Below, in pieces: positions 60,358-64,000 of a stretch of 64,000 nt of DNA. Positions within the stretch are counted from its first letter, which is position 1; every line of letters begins with the position of its first letter. A model generated the notes under the pieces. It was not told the DNA's origin and did not search any database. It was given only the letters and a program-made list of their open reading frames with translations. The translations under genes were made by a program, and so were the position numbers. The stretch is from Diplosphaera chodatii (taxonomy: Eukaryota; Chlorophyta; Trebouxiophyceae; Prasiolales; Stichococcaceae). The stretch lies in the NCBI GenBank assembly GCA_032358165.1, contig JAALGY010000049.1, forward strand, positions 310,001-374,000, in the 5' to 3' direction.

Positions 60358-61956
60358 GGTGCTGCACGGCGTGTGGCTGCCTGGGCCCTATCTGTGCTCT
60401 GCATCTTTCAACAGGCTGAAAACAGCATACGTGTACACCAAGTAGTCGTCATCACAAGCAGCACGCGCTGTGCCGCCATCCCCGCCGCCGCCGCAGCCAC
60501 TGCCACGCTTGTGTTCGCCCTTGTGGCATGTGTCACAATCACGTCGCCGCGGGCGGCAGGTACACAAGTGGCAGCGGCATACTCAGCACCAGGCCCCGCT
60601 GGGGTAGCGGGTTTTGACACCCGACGTGCAGGTGTACCGTAAGCCGAGCGGTTCCTTCCACCCCTGGACGGGAGATGACGTACTTTTGCTGCTTGCCCAA
60701 AAGCCGGGCGACGCACGCAATCCGCAGTTCCAAGCTGCGCACCAACCATCGTAACCCTTACCGAGCCTCTGGCCGCAAACAGGTGTGCGCACCCTCTGTC
60801 TACCATGCATGAGTGTATACTGCGTGCGTGCCTGCTCAGCACAGCGTGTGAGAAGGATTAATCGCGCACGGTACACAGCCGGTAGTGGCCGATCATGTGC
60901 CTACGGCCTGATACAACTCGCATGTGTGTACAGCCCGTTATATGCATGAGACGCCGTGCTGCGCTATTGTTAGTGGCTCATCCATGCGATCTGAATCGCG
61001 TGACGCGGCTCACACGACCGAACGTGCTTCCTGGGCTGTGGACATCATATTCAATACCAAAACCATTAAGCACCCTGCGCGATAGCAGACCGTGCACTTT
61101 CGGTGGGGTGCACCTACCTGGAGATCTACCTTGCCGCATCCCATAAGATTACCGATGACTTCCTTCAGCCGTTTTCCATCATGCCGACCAGTTCACAGGC
61201 GCCGAGTATCGTTGAACAATCATATCCACTGCTTTCCGTGGCTGAACCCCTATCAGACGGTGAGATAGAGCGAGGTGCACCTCCATCCGTCGTCGGACTG
61301 CTCATCAAATACGTCAGCACCGTGCGCTGGTTGTAGCCTGCAACCTCCACATCCCCTTGGTCTTGCGAGGCACTGTTGCAGAACTTGTTTTGGACGGTCC
61401 GTGCCGGGACCGCCGGTGCATCGTCACAGCTGCTGGTTGGATCTGTCCAGAAGTTGGGCGACGGAGGGACGCCCGAGAAAGGGTAGCTCGGGCGATGACC
61501 TCTGTGCAACGCACGAGCTGTATGAAGCTGCTTGGAAACTCTTCATTTCTGCCGCAAAGGGTCGTGAAAACCTGAGCACCGCCGCGTGCGTTGCGATTTT
61601 GATCGATACGGGCATTCGTACCTTGGCGCATCACTTCAGCGGGTCAGCAGGTGCCACGGGCGATCGGTTCACAAGGCAGCGGGCAGTAAGATTGTTTGGA
61701 TTCGCAGTGCGCGGTGCATGGGTTTGCAATACGCGCATACAGTTTGAAGTGAGCGCGATCTCTGAAATCGCGATTAGCCTGAAGTGAGGGACGGACTGAA
61801 TTCAGATTTTGTGGTGCACCGCACTCCTTGCACTGGTGGCATCCGGTGTCACATGCTGCAAGATCTGATAATCAAGCTCCAACCATACCTGACAGCTTCT
61901 GATACCACTTAGCCTCCGCTCAACTGCAGGCACAAGCGTCCACCAAGGATATCATC
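60170..61956. repeat. Duplicated upstream spacer, copy 2
   Basis: Counterpart of 41450-43298, leading into the signal-peptide exon of gene E. Order of shared blocks is conserved with many substitutions and short indels, so it is older than the tandem exon array. A 170-codon plus-strand frame at 61275-61787 is not preserved in copy 1, which argues against coding function. Confidence 0.75.
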
Positions 61957-63838
61957 ATGGCGATGCGTGTGAACACCTCGCTCTTGATCCTGGGCCTCCT
62001 CCTTGGTGCGCCATTGCAACTCTCCTGCACTTTTGCCTGTTTGATCCGGTACATGCTGTCCACCTCGTCAGATAAGCACAAAATTCCGTGCTGAGTCAGC
62101 CGCACTGCGCGCCCACGTCCTCTCGAAACCCCGATTCGATCCGCAGCAAATGCAACTTGCCGGCTGTTCAATGCCTGGACAGCAGATGAGGCGTTGGTCA
62201 GCATAACGCGAGGCCGCAGGGCTTGATGTGTTCTTGAGCATGCCGTGCGCTGTTGCTCCACCGCACAGTGGTAAACCGTTGTCAGTTTGAGCACAGATCC
62301 TGCACCTAGCGGCACTACTTTCGCGTGGCTCTCGTAAACTGCAAGAAGCCTGCCAGTTCTGTTGCAGGATCGCTTACGGTGGCGCACGCCGGCCGCGGGC
62401 TGCTGGACGACAAACAGGAGGACAAGGAAAAGTGCTACCCCAGCAAGAAGCAGCAGGAGTGAGTCAGTGGTTGCTGTGCTGTCTGCGCTCTTGACTCACC
62501 TAGCTGCTTGTGCAACCTCACCCTCTGACACATGGACCTGTCGTCGCCTTTACTGAGACTCCGACTTGACCCACGCACTGCATCTTGCGGTTGTGCTGGT
62601 GCTGCATGCATGCATGGCATGATGAGTTGAATAGCGTGACAGGCCAGGCCTCCTTGGCTTGCAGGTGCCCCAGGGGCAAGGTCGAGGACTGCCTCTACAC
62701 ACAGTCCTACAATGGCTATGTCAAGGTGGCGCCTCTGCCCTTCGCGCATATATATGGTCCCAGAATGGCGCCTGCTGGCTTCTGCTATCATTTCCCTGCG
62801 ACGCTCTGCCTCGCATCACATTATGCAGTAGTGTTGCATGCTCACTGCTGCGGATTGCTGGGTGCCTGCAACCCAGATGCCACTCGAGCTACCTTGTGAC
62901 ACAGTGGCCAGCACACGCATACTGTAGGCTGCATTTGCATTGCACATGCCTTGCGGTCGCGTCGACCCGCAGAGGGATCCTGCTGCCTTGATGTGCCCAG
63001 GAGTTCAGCCCGCTGCCTGTTGCGCACGCAGCAGGACCGCGAGCTGACCAGCCGCTCAGCTGCCGTGCACCAGGTGTCCAAGAAGCCGTGCTTTAATGAC
63101 AAGTCTGGCAAGGACTCCTACGCAATCTCCTACACCAACAAGGAGGGCAAGCCCGCGTGCACTGACGGGTGCGCCGACATGTCCGCCGTTGCCACCCATG
63201 TGCACCTGCCACGCCACCGTCAGGCTGCACTACCACACCTTCCGCGCATTGCATTGCGGCAGCTTGTCGTCTACCTGCGGTCTGCAGCACTTAGCAGCAG
63301 CTGTGGCCTGCCGGCCCAGAGCGAGTCTGCAGTGTTGCACTGTGCCACTGCCCGGTCTCCGCATGCTGCGCAGCTCCATGTTGGCGCTTTTGTGCTGTGA
63401 GTTTGCCGCTGGCTGGTGTGCAGGTACACAGACTTCTATGCCAAGTGCGACTCGTACGTGAAGCTGTACATCGTCGATGCCAAGTACTACAACAAGAACG
63501 GCAAGAAGGTGTGGCATATATATTAGCTGTACCACCCTGCAACTTGCCAGCTGCTACTGTTGCTGTTGCTGCTGTTGCTTCCCCTTCGCTCTGCTATTTG
63601 GCACTGTCCGACTGAAAGTTGCTTCCCCTTCGCTCTGCTATTTGGCACTGTACCACTGAAAGTTGCAGCAAGACATGAGTGTTACATGTGCAGTTTGATG
63701 TTAACATGTAAACACAATGGCAAGGCATGCTGGTGACTGATTATACAGTGCAACGTGTGCCTGCAGTACAATATGCCAAAGGAATGCAAGGACAAGTACA
63801 ACAAGTACGAGCCTTGCAGCGTCTGCGACTACAACTCG
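61957..63838 (+). CDS. Gene E: one-module secreted protein, 3' end outside window
   Basis: Fifth family member, closest to gene C. Visible exons: 61957-62005, 62368-62458, 62665-62725, 63074-63168, 63424-63508, 63767-63838, 151 codons with phases closing. The signal peptide contains RVNTSLLILGLLLG, like gene C. The module has CPRGKVEDCLYTQSYNGY, SKKPCFNDKSGKDSY, AISYTNKEGKPACTDG, FYAKCDSYVKLYIVDAKYYN and PKECKDKYNKYEPCSVCDYN, ending at a GTGAGT donor at 63839. The charged tail exon and stop codon lie beyond the right edge, so it cannot be said whether it has a tandem exon array like C. Confidence 0.86.
63574..63661. repeat. 44-bp tandem duplication in intron 5 of gene E
   Basis: GTTGCTTCCCCTTCGCTCTG and the following bases occur twice with period 44 (second copy from 63618); the copies differ only around GTCCGACTG/GTACCACTG. 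It lies between exons 5 and 6 and is preceded by a short GCTGTT-rich stretch. Confidence 0.85.
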
Positions 63839-64000
63839 GTGAGTCCTGCCTCTGCACACGGAGCAGCACACATGGGAACGCACAGTGGCGGATGCCATGC
63901 CATTGGCAGCAGCAGCCACTCTATGGTGGTCCCAGCATATGCTGGGACATGCACAGCTGCCCATAATGCCGCAATGCTACCTGCCTGGGCCCCCTTCCAC

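Noticed and set aside
61275..61787. A 170-codon gene upstream of gene E
   Set aside because: The frame is interrupted in the homologous spacer at 42.57-43.1 kb and has no recognisable domain.

Overview
This is a nuclear segment from a green alga (Chlorophyta; I lean to a trebouxiophyte or chlorophyte core lineage but cannot fix the genus). The reasons are a GC-rich, intron-dense layout with many short exons, GT(G/A)-type donors and (T/C)GCAG acceptors, a nuclear photosystem II assembly factor with a thylakoid-lumen presequence, proline-rich extracellular proteins, and TGTAA polyadenylation-like signals. I rebuilt most genes exon by exon and checked that the phases close.

The left half (1-18.3 kb) carries ordinary housekeeping genes: the tail of an unknown gene, gamma-tubulin (12 exons, 451 aa), a rhodanese-domain protein (minus), the ESCRT-III subunit VPS2/CHMP2 (minus), PSB27 transcribed divergently from VPS2, and an F-box/leucine-rich-repeat protein (13 exons, 565 aa). 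A gene-poor stretch follows (18.3-21.0 kb), with a near-perfect inverted repeat and a dispersed repeat.

From 21 kb to the right edge every recognisable gene is on the plus strand. Five related genes (here A to E) encode secreted, cysteine-rich, lysine-rich proteins that I cannot assign to a named family. They share a signal-peptide exon, intron positions and phases, and a cysteine module. A and B carry two copies of the module joined by a proline-rich rod, as in the architecture of hydroxyproline-rich cell-wall proteins. C, D and E carry one module with a charged tail. In C the tail is built by six tandem copies of a symmetric 57-nt exon together with its roughly 315-nt intron. In B the rod contains eight near-identical 57-bp repeats.

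Between A and B lies a FIGL1-type AAA ATPase. Between the later members lie decayed or partial copies of a coiled-coil/Tudor/G-patch gene (ZGPAT/plant C3H-G-patch type, without its CCCH finger): a tail fragment before C, a full-length pseudogene between C and D, and a 5' half between D and E. The 41-43 kb and 60-62 kb spacers are also duplicates. The right half is therefore a segmentally duplicated array whose unit is [module gene + G-patch gene + spacer]. This expanding family of putative extracellular proteins is the most likely undescribed system in the window.
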